From contig NW_018149108.1 in the NCBI RefSeq assembly GCF_002042975.1, positions 1,757,548 to 1,821,547 of the forward strand: a DNA stretch of 64,000 nucleotides, written 5' to 3'. Source of the stretch: Orbicella faveolata (Eukaryota; Cnidaria; Anthozoa; Scleractinia; Merulinidae). Positions 32,001 to 43,243 of this stretch are shown here, one piece after another. A program made the position numbers and the translations under genes. Under the pieces are notes generated by a model, which was not told the DNA's origin, made no database searches, and saw only the letters and a program-made list of their open reading frames with translations. Position 1 is the first letter of the stretch, and each line of letters begins with the position of its first letter.

Positions 32001-35000
32001 GTGGTGGGGTTGGGGCTAGTGTTGGCTGTGCGTGTGGTGGGGGTGGAGCTAATGTTGGCTGTACGTGTGGTGGGGGTGGGGCTAGTGTTGGCTGTGCATG
32101 TGGTGGGCCTTGGGGTGGTGTTGAATCTGGACGCGGTGGGATTGGGGGTGGTATTCGCTTTTCACGTGGTGGAAGTGGTGGTGGTGTTCGTCCTTGAGAA
32201 TTTTTGCAGTCGTCATCATGTCCTGTAAAGTCAATAGGTAATAAAAGCGTAAAGTCGGTATATTCCTTTCCTGCGATATCAGTAATTTATCCCGCGGGGG
32301 AGGGAACACCTCTGATTATGGGGCAGGGGATGCTTGTCGAAATATTTGTATTACTGCCCTAAAGGAGACTAATGTGGATATGGTTTAGAACAGAAAGATA
32401 AATGAGAATTATAGTGACTTAAAAGTAGCTTTCATCGATAGAGATTTCAAGCCTGTTGACTAAAGCAAAGCAACAGGGTGATTTTTAAAATTCCTCTTCC
32501 CCTGTAACCCTAAAAGATGTCTGGTTGGGTAAAATCACCTGCTTTCCGTCCCGAGTACCCATATAAGACCAACATCTGCTATTGCACCCCATAAAAGAGA
32601 CTGCGAGTAATCCCTTGAGTTACCCGCGGGTTTCCCTTTATCCAATATAACAAAGCACTTCGATGACATATACGATTCCCTGATAGGAGGAGAGTCCCAG
32701 ACATAGGAAGTCCCAAGAAGACAAATCAGACATTGACCCGCTTTCAGTGTTACGTGCATAGGCGACATCCTTCGACCATCTCTCGACATTCCATCTTTCG
32801 ACATGCTATGTAAACGGCTGAAAGACCGTTTACCTGTGAAACTGGTAATTTTCCCGGTTATTAGCGGAACAAATGACAAGTATACGTTAATTACTGACCT
32901 CAAATGAATGAAGAAGGTTGTGGAATTCCGATTTAAGGGATAATTCAAACGATTTTAGTGTAGTCGATCGGCTCTCAATAGTGACTTCCGGTGGAATTGG
33001 GCCGCTACCGTTCAGTTAATGTTCGAAAGATGTAAACATTTAAAACAGTCGATTTATCCCTCACAGAATGTTTTCTTGATACTCCTAGCCTAGTTTGATG
33101 TCAAATAAATCCATCTTTCATGACTAAAAGTTGAGTTTGACCGTAATGAAGTCAGTTGTGCTTACATTTTAACGTACGCCAGGTTACATAGCATGTCGAT
33201 AGATGGCATGTTGAGAGACAGTCGCTATGCACGTAACACTGAAAGCGGGTGTAATTTTAAAGTAACAGTGAAACTTAGTAGTCATTCATGACTGTTCGCA
33301 AAAACTAGGGAACGGATCAACAATGTTTCAGTTCTCAAATCGTAAAACAAAAGTCGCGGTCACGAGCATCGTTCCTTGCTATTAATTTACTAACGGGTGG
33401 CCAAACATCAGATCTGATTAAGGGTAACCCGAAAACACTGACCCCCGGTCCGCGGACCCCCACTACAGACCGGGTCCGCGGACTACCTATGGACCGATCC
33501 ACGGACCCCCTCTACGGACCACCCCCCAAAATATAATAAAAATAATAAATAAATATTTCAGTTGCAGGTTGTCTAATAGATTACTCGTGACGGCGAAATT
33601 CCGAACGTTACATTGTGCAAATGAACAGACCTGGATTCAGGCTCGGGTGCAATTTATATAATTACACATTGCCATTTTCTTTGCTGTGGCCATAAGGTAT
33701 ACGAAAGACGCGTACGGGGAAGTCTCCGGGAAGACTCGAAATTTGNCACAGAATGTTTTCTTGATACTCCTAGCCTAGTTTGATGTCAAATAAATCCATC
33801 TTTCATGACTAAAAGTCGAGGTTGACCGTAAAGAAGCCACTTGTGCTTACATTTTGATGTAGGCCAGGTTACATAGCATGTCAAAAGATGGCATGTCGAG
33901 AGATAGTCACTATGCATGTAACATTGAAAGCGGGTGTAATGCTTTTATTTGTAGTTTCTCACCTTTATTCCAAGATTAAAGATTAACTTAACTGTACAAA
34001 TATCTTGCCCAAGAACACAAAACAATGTCCACGGCAGGCACTCAAACCCAGACCGTTCAACCCGGAGATGAACACACTAACCCTGAGCTCACCATGCCTC
34101 CCAAGCACTAGTTAGAATAATATTCAATGAAAGTAAAGTTCCCTTAAATTGTACATGTTCTTATATATTGGGGATTGTAAATTATGCTCAACTTAGTTCT
34201 TGCTGTGTAAGAAATATATTGTACAAAATAGGGTCTGTCGCATTATGCCGGCATAATTCAGAGCATAATATCTGGAGCATCAGACATAATGCTGGCATAA
34301 TACTAACATTTTTGCAGCATTATGCTGTTGTTTCTGAAAACTGTGAGAAGTGTGTGCAAATTTTGCCAGCAATTCAAGCTAGAATGTACAAAGTTGATAA
34401 AAGCCGTTGATAAAAGCAGGAATATTTTAGGAACTTGATACCTAAGACTCGTACCCAGTACATTTTGGTATAATCAAAGGTCTGGTTATCTCTTCATGCC
34501 AGGCTTCCAAGCTTGTATATAGTTCATGGATTTGCATCATGATAGAATTAAAGGGGCCAGGTCACGCTATTTTAGGTAATTTTGTTTAATTTTGTTAATT
34601 ATGAGCTCGAAATGTCAAATTCGCAGAGCAAGAGTCTTTCATTTGTAAAATCACAGCCACATGACAACTGAGAATGATTTTCCAGCTGTGTAAATGACAT
34701 TTTAATAAACACTGATATAAATTTGAGAAAAGGTGGGCCAATGTTTTTCAATTTTACCCAAGTGCAATGCATTTCAATCGTCTCCAGTTTTGTCCATCCA
34801 TGTCACTTCTTGGCTTTCCTATGTTCTGTTTGAGATCTTCTATAGTTTGGAGCCATTTTTGTGATATATTATTAGTTAATTCTATGACCATTTGATCAGT
34901 TCTGAAATTGCCTAAAAGTGCGTGACCTAGCCCCTTTAACAGGTATGGGCCTATATGGGGGGTGGGGTAGAAGTGTCATTTTAGTCTGGTATAATTTGAG

Positions 35001-38000
35001 CATAATACCTCTGGCCAAGCATAATTTTGGGCATAATACCCTGGTTTCACAGGTGACGCCCAAAAGCATAATACTCTATTTTACGAGCATAATCCAACAG
35101 ACCCTAGCACAAAATAATTTTGTATTTTAGGTAGTTTTAAGAAAAATGTTTTAAGCTAAGATTTTTAAGTTTTTAAGTTTTAAGTTCTAAAATAATTGTG
35201 AATGATTTGTATTTTATCTGTGACCCCAATTAGTGCCATTGGCACTACAATGACCAGACACTTTTAATAAAGGATCATCTGTATGTATGTATGTTACTAA
35301 CATTGTCTCAGGAAAAACAAAAGAGAGCGAGACTTTTACCTTAATGAGTATCCCAAGAAGTTCATTGTTGATCCCCAGTACATTGGGTTGTTCATGACAT
35401 TGAATGGAAAACCTGTAACTCTCTTGTTCAGCAGAAGTCCAAAATAATCCCCTGCAAATAAATAGTTCAGTTTCCATTATAGCTTTCAAATAGAGGTACA
35501 GTATCGGTTGAAGGAGGGGTCAAGTGACTAAGGTTTGGACCAAATGTCTTCAGAGTTGACCTAAGCTCAGAAAGTTGTTTATGACAACTCCACATTTGTC
35601 CACAAATTAAATTCCATTTGTCCACAAATTAAATTAATGTCCATAATATAAATAATTCAGTTTCCATTATAGCTTTAAATTGACCCTTCCTTAGACCTAG
35701 ACTGTACCTCTACAATAAGGTAGCACTTTTGAAGCTATAATGTATATTATGTTAAACTGATTTAAGTTGCAGTAGATTGACCATCACATTCTTTTGACCT
35801 GATGCTAAAGGAAATGTTGTGTTCAGGAAGAATATTGATGTTTTCATGGGTAGAACTAATAATTATTAGGATCAATCTGATCTATATTTTTGTTCAACTT
35901 CTGTGAAGTTTGACATTTACCTAGAAATGTTCCTATTATTCCAAGTGACCAAGTACTGCTCAGGACAAGAACTGTGCCAGTTACAATCAGCAGAGTACCA
36001 CAGAGACGAACATGATCTGTACACATGGCAACTGCAATAGGCTGGCTTGAAATTGCTTCCTCAAACCTGTGTAATATTACAACACACTAATTCAGCTCTG
36101 TTATTATAACAAACTTGTTAAAAAAGAAGCAAAATCCTTTAGCTCATGCTGTAATACAGGCATAAGCATATGGACACCTGCCCGAAAAAATTTGCACGAT
36201 GCCCGAAAGAACGAGTATTGTCCAAACGCACTCAAATCGCAGTAAAAACAAACCCGTTAACAATTCTGGTGTCTAATAAAACGGTTCAAGAAAATTTTTA
36301 AATGGCTCCTTGTGGAGCCATTCAAAACGGCTCTTTTCAGAGTCGCCACAAAAGCAAAAGTTTTGGTCTTCATTTCCTTTGATTCTTTTTTCATTGTTTT
36401 GTTGATTGAAAAAATATCTTTATTGTGGATTTCTACAACACACATTTAAATGATATATGGCTTTTCCAAAACAGAATACCTGGATCCTTATATCATTTGA
36501 CCTAACTCCTTTTTGATAAGGCAAATGTCAGAGAATCTAGCCTACATGCCTGGCCTTGACCACCTTTTAGAGACATTTTCTCGCGAGTACTTTTGCCTGA
36601 TCCATCAGCATTTTGCCCGAAAAACTTCAAAAATTTCTGAAAATGGGGTGGCTGCATCCCACCCCCTGGCTCACACACCTATGGATACAGTTTTATCAAA
36701 GCTAAACTTGCAAACCAATGTTATTTCAATCAAAGGAATTCTTTTTTGGTTGTTACTGACAGGAAAAGTTTCATTTCACAGGAAAATAGGAAAAAACATT
36801 ACAATTTTTTTTTTCCAGAAATTAGTCACCATTTATCTTAGATCCAGCCGGTGTATGATAAAAATATATTTACCAGTAGTCTCTAAATAATCCTAGAAGA
36901 CATATGACAACAGCCAATGCATAACATCCTCTCTCTGCTGAGCCAAACCAATGGGTCAGAGCATGTGTCCTGAATTCCCAATGTGCAACCTTTTTTGTAA
37001 AGAAGAACAGAAAATGACTCACTGAAACTACAAGGAAGTGCATCATTCCATGGCATCAGACCTATTCCGAGTATTCTACTACCTACAGTTATTGGAATAC
37101 ATGCCTTGTATTTTGGTATAAGAAGAGCAACTCAATCAAACACATTTGGAATTATTCCATTTTTTCTTATTACAAAATAAGGTCAATTTATCTTTTTTTC
37201 AGCTCATGAGCGGGCGGAATTCAACAAATCCTGCAATCTGATTGGTTCCTGGAGCAGGCGGAATTTTCTCATCCAGACCGCCACAGCGGGCAGAATCCGT
37301 CGAGTTGATCTATTTTCGTGAACGAATTATCAGTAATCTTCAATCTTTCACCCTTTTTACACTTCCGTAGACAATTAATCAACACAAGTTTATCTTTGTT
37401 TAGCTTTAAATAGCAAGGAAAGTCACTGTAAGTAAATTCAATTGAGTTTTTTGAAGTTGTGAGAGTTTGTTTGGCTGTTTGTAACTCGGCACTGTAATGG
37501 TGTGTGATCTTGTATGTCGCTCTGTGAACAATTTTAAGTAAAAAATGAAGCAATTTCAATTGAGTCTACCTCTCTGATCATTGCTGTAATTGAGAGAAAT
37601 TCTGTGGAATACACTTAACAAATTTCTTCGCTATCTGCTANCCCACCCTCCCTGAAGACTTTTTGGTTCTCTTATTGTTCTGTTGTTCTTGAGGACAAAC
37701 AAACCAATCAGAATTGACTTACTGAGCATATTTTTAGAGGACTTTAGGGGTCCTAGAAAGACAGTTTGTCTTCTTAAAATCATGCACTCATAAAGTGCAG
37801 GTTATCATGACACGCTGCGGGCCAAATCTACAAACTTCAAAGGCCTTGTTTTCATTCCTAACACGGAGAAATTGCTGCTTTGGAATTTAAAATAGAAAAG
37901 AAAAATACAAATTAATGTTTAGGTGGCCTCAGAATGGAAGATCAAGGAGTACAGAGTCGTCAAACCCTTCTGGTGAAGAATTTTTCCTTCCTTCAACCGC

Positions 38001-38793
38001 TGTGAAAACATGAAGATCGGTGCACTTTCAAATGAGTTTTGAAGACAGATCACAGACTTCCTGGACTTTAAAAAACAAAAATGGTAATGTACATTGCTGC
38101 TTCAAAGTGAATTCAACTTTTGGAACAATTGGTAATGCCACGGCCAATAAAATGACTGCAAAAGTGGGCGGGAGAAACTCAGAGCTTTCGCTTTAGCGTG
38201 AAGAATTAATTTGAACATGCGATCATGCAGCAAAACACATCTGTGAAATTTTGAACATTTTTTTGCTTTTAAATAGGGTTGTCCACTACAGCTTGAGTGA
38301 AAATTTATTGTTATTGAACTTCCTTTCATATTTCTTTCATTTGGTGCCCTGTTTTGGGGAATGTTAGGTTTTAAAAGTGAACAGTATTTTTGCACACTGG
38401 ATTCCTGTTGGATTTTCTTCTGTTGGGCAATTGGTTGCACGGCAAAGCAATCATATAATTTCTAGTTTTCTCATCAGTTTTAAACATCAAGTTGAGTTCT
38501 TTTTGTTGATATTTTTTAATATTTTGGCCCTTCATTTATTCAACTTAACATAAACGATGTCTTCGAACCTGATCTTGTGTGTGTGTGTTAACCGCGCATA
38601 TGGTTTATTTTTAACGCTCGTGCTCGTTCTGAAATGTTAAAAAATCGCTGGGAATTTAGGGGTGGGTTGCATGCAATTTCATTCAGGAGCCAATGGGTTA
38701 AACTTTTCTGAATTGTTTTGGCAAGCAACTGTATTACTACTGTATATAGGTCTTAGCATAGAAGGGCCACGCTCAGTGGAATGCTAATAAACC

Positions 38794-38851
<58 letters not shown>

Positions 38852-41719
38852 GCATTATTATTACAATTATTATTACTGAAGGAGAAGGCCAAATTAAAGT
38901 GCCCATAACGTGAAAATTTTTTATTTTCCCATCTGATCCTATATTTCATGCAATGAACTTCTGCAAAAAAATTTTTCGATTTTTTTATGAATTTTTAAAA
39001 ACCTGAAAATCCTATTTTCTTGCGGTCAACCCGTGCCACTGATCACAAGATCTACATGCTCATAATCGGCCACGTGACTGAAGCTTGTGATGTAGGTTCA
39101 GGAACCCTAAGTCAACAAAAATACAACATAGGAGCAACAACACAAAATTGTTTGTCATGGATGAAGAGTTATCCCATAGAAATAGCAATAATACCACGGA
39201 ATATAGTCAAGATGAATTTGAAAATGTAGAAGTGGAAGCTGCAAAAAGCGAAACGAGCGGACAAAGCTAAACACGAAGACAATTCGCTCAAGCCATATGC
39301 AGACGAACCGCCGGAAGAGAAGAATGGCTAGAAAATTACTGCAAGGGACAAGAAGAAGAAAAACACTTAGACGAAGAGTTAAAGAGACGCCTAGAAAACA
39401 GCGAAATGAGTCTAGCCTGTAGTCACATGTTCCTGAATCGACATCACAACTCATTCCAATCCGAGGGAAGACTGATGCAAATGGTGGACCAAAATGGCGG
39501 CAAATTTGAACCTTTTCAAAAAGCTGTAAAAAATGCATTTTATCCAAATCAAAAAATTTTTTCGCAGAAGTTCATTGGGTGATACATAGAATCAGATGAG
39601 AAAATAAAAATTTTGACCTTATGAGCACTTTAACTAGCTAGGATAAGAAACTGGGGTAAAATGGAAATTGAGGGTAAAATGCAAATTGAGGGTAAAATGC
39701 AGACCGCAGAACAGTGGAAAAATACAGACAGCAGACTGCAGACTGAATCATGTTACCATTTCCATCATTGAGAGCTAACCATAAACAGGCTAACCAGAGA
39801 TTATTTAGACTAACTTGAGTAACATTCAGGCTAACCAGAGTGCAGAATTTCACTGGGATTAGTAACATTAGCCAGAATAATCCTGTTTACAGTCAGTACT
39901 CAGTAATGGAAATAACACAACATATACTTAAAAAGTCTCTAGTCTGCAGTCTACATTTTACCCTTGGTCTGCATTTCACCCAAGGTCTGCAGTCTGCAGT
40001 TTGCAGTCCACAGTCTGCGTCTTACACTGACCGGTTTGGAGAACATGAGAGAATCATATGAGTTTTGTAAAGCAGAATTGAACTAACCTAATATGATTAT
40101 ATGCTCATGATTCCATGAGGTTTAGGTTGATTTGGCCTTGGGCCAAAGCAACTATCACCTTGAAGTATAAATCTACAAGCGTTCTATCTCAAATGGCATT
40201 CTCTGATTGGCTACGCTACTAACTTTCTATTCTGCGATAGATAGCGTGTAGCATAGCAGTGTGCGCTTTTTACCAAAATGACAGCTGCTTCTTTGCATTT
40301 TCGAAGTCTCTGTGAAGAGGATTTAGATAAAGTTTTGAACGACTAATAGATTTATACTAAAACAATTAGATTATTTGCTCTCAATTTCTATGCCTGATGG
40401 TTGACAAGGACGCAGCCCGAGTCAACTATCACGCAATAGAAATCTTGAGCTCATAATCTAATTAAACAATAGAGTGTTTCTGTTGAGGAAATATCGGGTG
40501 ATAGTTGCCCCGCGGAAGTTTGATGTTCTTAAAACAAATATCTGCCCAAGAAGCGAAGCTTTGAGGCCAAATATGCTAGTTTAAAGAGCATCAAATTTCC
40601 AAGGGGAAACTATCAGACTGATAGTTCCGAGACATAAACGCTCTATTGTCTTTATTGTTCATCACTAAATTTTCTTCTGCACGCCAGTTCAAAAATCATA
40701 TTGAATTATTTTCAACTTTTTTAGATGAAAGCCATGAAAGCCAAATGTAAAATTTGAAAAAGAAAACAAACAAAAACCCTCTTAATACAAATTTAACTGT
40801 TTATTCTCTATAAGCCCGCTTGTTTACAGAAACATTTTCAAGGACGAGTACTATTCATCAGGGTATTTTCCTCGGACGGGCACTATGGGTTGATAGTGTC
40901 TCTCCGCAGATGAACACTGTCGTGTCACGTGATCAATTTAAACCAATAAGAATTGGAGAAAATTTACTGGTGAACTATAATTGTTTAACAGAACTCATAA
41001 ATCTTATTAACTAAGTAAGTAAGTAAGCAAGCAGCTTTATTTAGGCACATATCACAAAATTGAGCTCAAGGGCTCTTTTAAATATAAAAGTAAATTATTC
41101 CTAATTTTGTACCTTGTTGGTTCCTTGACAACCTTTGAAAAAAAAATTGCTTGCCTTAAACACCCGGGCTTCTCACCAAGTGTTGCTTGCTGTAAGGAAG
41201 GGAACTCGAAAATTCTGACCACCAGACTCATGTTTGTGGGCACAGGTGACTGTTTATTTCCATGTATGTCACCATTGTTTTCGAATTGTTTATTTTCAGC
41301 CCTTGAATTCTTATCATTAAGTTTCTCTGATCTTCGATCCTGTGAATGAACCACTTTGACTATGTCACACAAATATTTTGTATCAACTATTTTTCGTGTT
41401 TTTCATTTTAACAGAAAACCACCTCAAGCTCTATAGATCAATTGATCAATCGAGCGATGAAGCTTATTATTAGTTTGAGTAACAAAAAAAAACCGAAAAA
41501 GCATCGTCGAAACATCGTCTAAGTGGCACGATTACCCTATTTACGTACAGCAAAACTCTCTTATTCTTGCACAATTCCCAGCGTGTAATAGCATTTAGTC
41601 GTTCCAGTATAAAATAGTGAAAGCCGTTAAGGCTATCAGATGCAATTCAGAGAAAAACTAACCTTGGTGATGTTCAAATTGTGGAAGATTTCGCAACACC
41701 ATAGCGATTGCTCCGCCAT
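29044..41719 (-). CDS. pemt: Phosphatidylethanolamine N-methyltransferase (PEMT)
   Basis: Membrane enzyme that methylates phosphatidylethanolamine to phosphatidylcholine with S-adenosylmethionine, in the ER in animals. Exons: 41663-41719 (tentative), 36874-36989, 35921-36066, 35340-35451, 29518-29592, 29044-29101, giving about 187 residues (human about 199). Landmarks are [95 protein letters not shown] and [11 protein letters not shown], all close to human PEMT. Splice phases agree across all six. The first exon ([12 protein letters not shown]...) is in phase but lacks the usual N-terminal hydrophobic stretch, so a missing exon is possible. Exon 4 is repeated at 31653-31764. Confidence 0.93.
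29728..30251. mobile_element. Long-inverted-repeat element, copy 1, in PEMT intron 4
   Basis: The ends CACCCGCTTTCAGTGTTACG and the mirrored GAAAGCGGGTG carry inverted repeats of roughly 90 bp that include GCATAG, GACAT and ATGCTATGTAA. TA flanks both sides, as expected for a Tc1/mariner-type target, though no transposase is present. A second copy is at 32736-33252, and the right part of this one is repeated at 33747-33938. Confidence 0.7.
30325..30425 (-). repeat. Short SINE-like fragment with tRNA-type box B
   Basis: On the minus strand GGTTAGTGTG and GGGTTTGAGTGCC are placed like degraded box A and box B. They are followed by GTGTTCTTGGGCAAG, a stretch I associate with the same SINE group as 18186-18402. 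It recurs at 34012-34112 within the 3687-bp-offset duplication. Confidence 0.45.
30543..31418. mobile_element. Outer inverted-repeat element (AGGGTCTGT ends), interrupted
   Basis: The ends AGGGTCTGTCGCATTATG and CATAATCCAACAGACCCT are inverted repeats. Both sides are rich in GCATAATAC/GCATTATGC motifs. The element is split by the inner element at 30861-31252, which dates the inner one as later. The whole nested pair is repeated at 34230-35105. Confidence 0.65.
30861..31252. mobile_element. TTAA-flanked MITE nested in 30543-31418
   Basis: TTAA occurs exactly at both ends. Inside it, AGGGGCCAGGTCACGC at the left matches the reverse complement of GCGTGACCTAGCCCCT at the right with one change. 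The element is 392 bp and noncoding. A TTAA target with short inverted ends is the signature of piggyBac-type transposition, so a non-autonomous piggyBac relative is likely. Confidence 0.7.
31653..31764 (-). CDS. pemt: PEMT exon 4, duplicate copy
   Basis: This 112-bp exon encodes [20 protein letters not shown] through LGYSL and is the same as the copy at 35340-35451. It lies in the 1916-bp stretch 30060-31975 that recurs at 33747-35662. Including both in one transcript would repeat a membrane segment and break the phase (phase 1 start, phase 2 end). Only one can be used, and one is likely an assembly duplicate. Confidence 0.85.
31977..32222 (-). CDS. Orphan proline-rich exon with 11-residue repeats
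   Basis: After a TTTACAG acceptor the minus strand stays open to the N at 31976. It reads [20 protein letters not shown], then [14 protein letters not shown], then about four copies of an 11-residue unit, [11 protein letters not shown]. The DNA is a 33-bp minisatellite. I do not recognise the protein; the composition suggests an extended linker or tail. It cannot be joined to PEMT and is cut by the N. It probably belongs to another gene brought here by assembly. A further open stretch with GT/AG ends lies at 32539-32679 on the same strand, but its phase does not match this exon. Confidence 0.5.
32736..33252. mobile_element. Long-inverted-repeat element, copy 2
   Basis: Matches 29728-30251 over its full length with scattered changes, starting ACCCGCTTTCAGTGTTACG and ending GTAACACTGAAAGCGGGTG. 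It sits in the foreign block between the two PEMT duplicates. Because both the block and the PEMT copies contain this family, it may have served as the false overlap that joined them. Confidence 0.7.
33435..33530. repeat. GC-rich minisatellite-like tract
   Basis: Several imperfect copies of a GGTCCGCGGACCCCC / GGACCGATCCACGGACCCC unit, with internal dyad symmetry around CCGCGG. It is noncoding and sharply more GC-rich than its surroundings. Confidence 0.5.
38795..38878. repeat. (TTA)n microsatellite
   Basis: About 84 bp of nearly pure TTA/ATT repeat in PEMT intron 1. It follows GAATGCTAATAAACC, so the tract may be the tail of an inserted element. No coding part of such an element is visible upstream. 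Confidence 0.85.
38894..39633. mobile_element. TTAA-flanked element with about 90-bp inverted ends
   Basis: TTAA at both ends (38894-38897, 39630-39633). The left end AGTGCCCATAACGTGAAAA is mirrored by the right end, which read in reverse is AGTGCTCATAAGGTCAAAA. Similarity runs on past CAATGAACTTCTGC on both sides. The core (39240-39420) has short charged open frames ([11 protein letters not shown]) that may be decayed coding sequence; no transposase is recognised. A TTAA target suggests piggyBac-type mobilisation. Confidence 0.7.
39655..40032. repeat. Inverted, internally repetitive TCTGCAGTCTGCA element
   Basis: The left side has repeated GAGGGTAAAATGCA and CAGACTGCAGACTG. The right side has the reverse, AGTCTGCAGTCTAC and CATTTTACCC. 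Together they form a diverged fold-back of about 380 bp in PEMT intron 1. It is noncoding. Confidence 0.6.
40160..40650. repeat. Possible decayed DNA element around 40280-40640
   Basis: Starts GCGTTCTATCTC and ends ACATAAACGCTCTATTG. Inside, motifs such as GTCAACTATCACG and GATAGTTGCCCCGC occur near GGGGAAACTATCAG. The plus strand has a short frame, [20 protein letters not shown], that could be the start of a lost protein. It is probably repeat-derived, but family and edges are unclear. Confidence 0.3.
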
Positions 41720-41840
41720 AAAGTACAATTTTGCGACAGGCCTCGCGCAGCAACTAGACTAGTTCAAGTTTCCCTCTGTCTTTTCTACATGAGCTTGCTG
41801 ATTGGCCAATACGATAGCTGAATTTTAGCTATGGCGGCCT
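41720..41840 (-). promoter_or_regulatory. Likely PEMT promoter
   Basis: Directly upstream of the tentative first PEMT exon. ATTGGCCAAT at 41801-41810 contains CCAAT boxes in both orientations, and CTATGGCGGCC near 41829 resembles a YY1-type ATGGCGGC element. An in-frame stop lies upstream of the chosen ATG (41717-41719). No TATA box is evident. This supports 41.7 kb as the 5' end of the gene. Confidence 0.4.
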
Positions 41841-42560
41841 CAAAACTCTTCTGCATTCGCAGTTGCAGAATTTAGGACATTTATCTGTTGCAATGTAGTC
41901 TTCTCACTTTTCTTAGCACTGATGCTTCGCAATACTGTCCTACGGAACCACGGTAGCATGAAGGATTGGATTGTAATGGCTGGGAAAGTACAGAACTTCA
42001 GAAAAATTCGATATCCTGTAGAATTTTCTTCCCTCGAATAATTGGTCAAAATAAGTCACGTGGTGAATCACATCGCATGCGTTGCATTTACCGTTCACGT
42101 GCTCAGAACCAATGAAAACTACCAAAAAAATATTTTAGCCAAAAAATTTAGTTCCAGCGGTTAATATGTACATGGCCTCGATTCACCTACAATTAAAGAG
42201 AAAATGTTTAACACAAAATTGCGGGAAAAAAGTTGAATTGATTAACTCAAAGGAGGGCCGAGTGCTCAGCGGGGTGCTCAGGCGGGTGCTCAGCCGGCTC
42301 AGCCGGGTGGCCCTGGGAAAAAAAAAACGAAAAACAGACATATGTTTTGGCGTCCGCTCAGTGGCCTCCCGTTCTCCGCAATCGTTCTCACACCCTCGCT
42401 CGTGCTCTCTAAGAAAAATAACTCGTAGCAAAAAATAAACGCCTTTAGACAGACTAAAACGGGTAGTTCCTTTTTAGAATTCAAAACAAATTATTCTCAC
42501 CTAAAACTTACCATATTACTGTGAGGTGTGTATGTGGTGATGGGGCACTAGCCTCTTCCA

Positions 42561-42723
42561 GGCGTTCAGTTAGTTGAGGACCAATGCGAAAAACGGCCAA
42601 CTAAAAAATAGGGGAGAAGCGCGGCAACAGAACGGTGAAAAAACGCCTGTGGGCAAACTTGGTGCTTCTCCCCTATTTTTTCGCTCCCCGTTTCTCGAGC
42701 TGCGCCCCAACTAACTGAACGCT
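42561..42723. mobile_element. Palindromic MITE, 163 bp
   Basis: The ends GGCGTTCAGTTAGTTG and CAACTAACTGAACGCT are inverted repeats. A second inverted pair, AAAAAATAGGGGAGAAGC and GCTTCTCCCCTATTTTTT (perfect), lies inside. It is noncoding. Confidence 0.75.
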
Positions 42724-43243
42724 TTGAAGAGATTACTGGGACACATATCACTCACCTTGCTTTACACTGTACCGGGTCTGACTGTAACAGGGATGTTTCT
42801 CAGGTATGGAGAAGGATGGAAGGATGACTCAGTAGAACGATGTCTGCAACCTCGAAAACGCAGGCAGTTCCAGAGAGACCAGAAGCGACGAACAACTTTG
42901 AAAACTGCCCGATTAACCATTTTACTGTTTGGTGCGCGATCAGAAATTTTCATCAGTTTCAGTTTTCAGTTTTTATTATTGCACACTCTTTACAGAAAAC
43001 AACTTAGCATAAGATGGTGTACAATGAAACAGAAAGAAATACAAATAGAAATTAACTAGAAGAAACAATATTTGGTTAATTTTGTGTACAGTGACCAAAG
43101 TTGCCAATGAGCTTTTGAGTTGGTCACTGTAATGCAGATATAAGTGAGTCCTGCGCATTTTGACCAAAACGAAATACAGATCAATTCAGGCCAGTGACTC
43201 GGCTTGCCCTCTACAAGTGCACGCCAATGAAAGAGGGTCCATT

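Larger units (their letters stand above)
30060..35662. repeat. 1916-bp direct duplication (offset 3687 bp) with a foreign block between
   Basis: 30060-31975 and 33747-35662 are almost identical; the only difference I noticed is A at 31624 versus G at 35311. Copy 1 ends at an N (31976) and copy 2 begins just after an N (33746). The 1769 bp between (31977-33745) is unrelated to PEMT. This pattern fits a gap-closing or haplotype artefact better than a natural tandem duplication. Confidence 0.9.

Noticed and set aside
31977-32228. Plus-strand frame of repeated [10 protein letters not shown] units
   Set aside because: It is the reverse shadow of the 33-bp minisatellite; the minus-strand proline-rich frame has the splice acceptor.
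32535-32948. 137-codon open frame on the minus strand
   Set aside because: More than half runs through the inverted end of the 32736-33252 element. Only the 32539-32679 part has splice-like borders, and its phase does not fit the neighbouring proline-rich exon.
31653-35451. Natural tandem duplication of PEMT exon 4 as a functional innovation
   Set aside because: Near-identity, N characters at both joins and phase conflict make an assembly duplicate far more likely.
40277-40345. Short frame [20 protein letters not shown] as a possible recombinase N-terminus
   Set aside because: Too short and without catalytic motifs; kept only as a possible decayed element.
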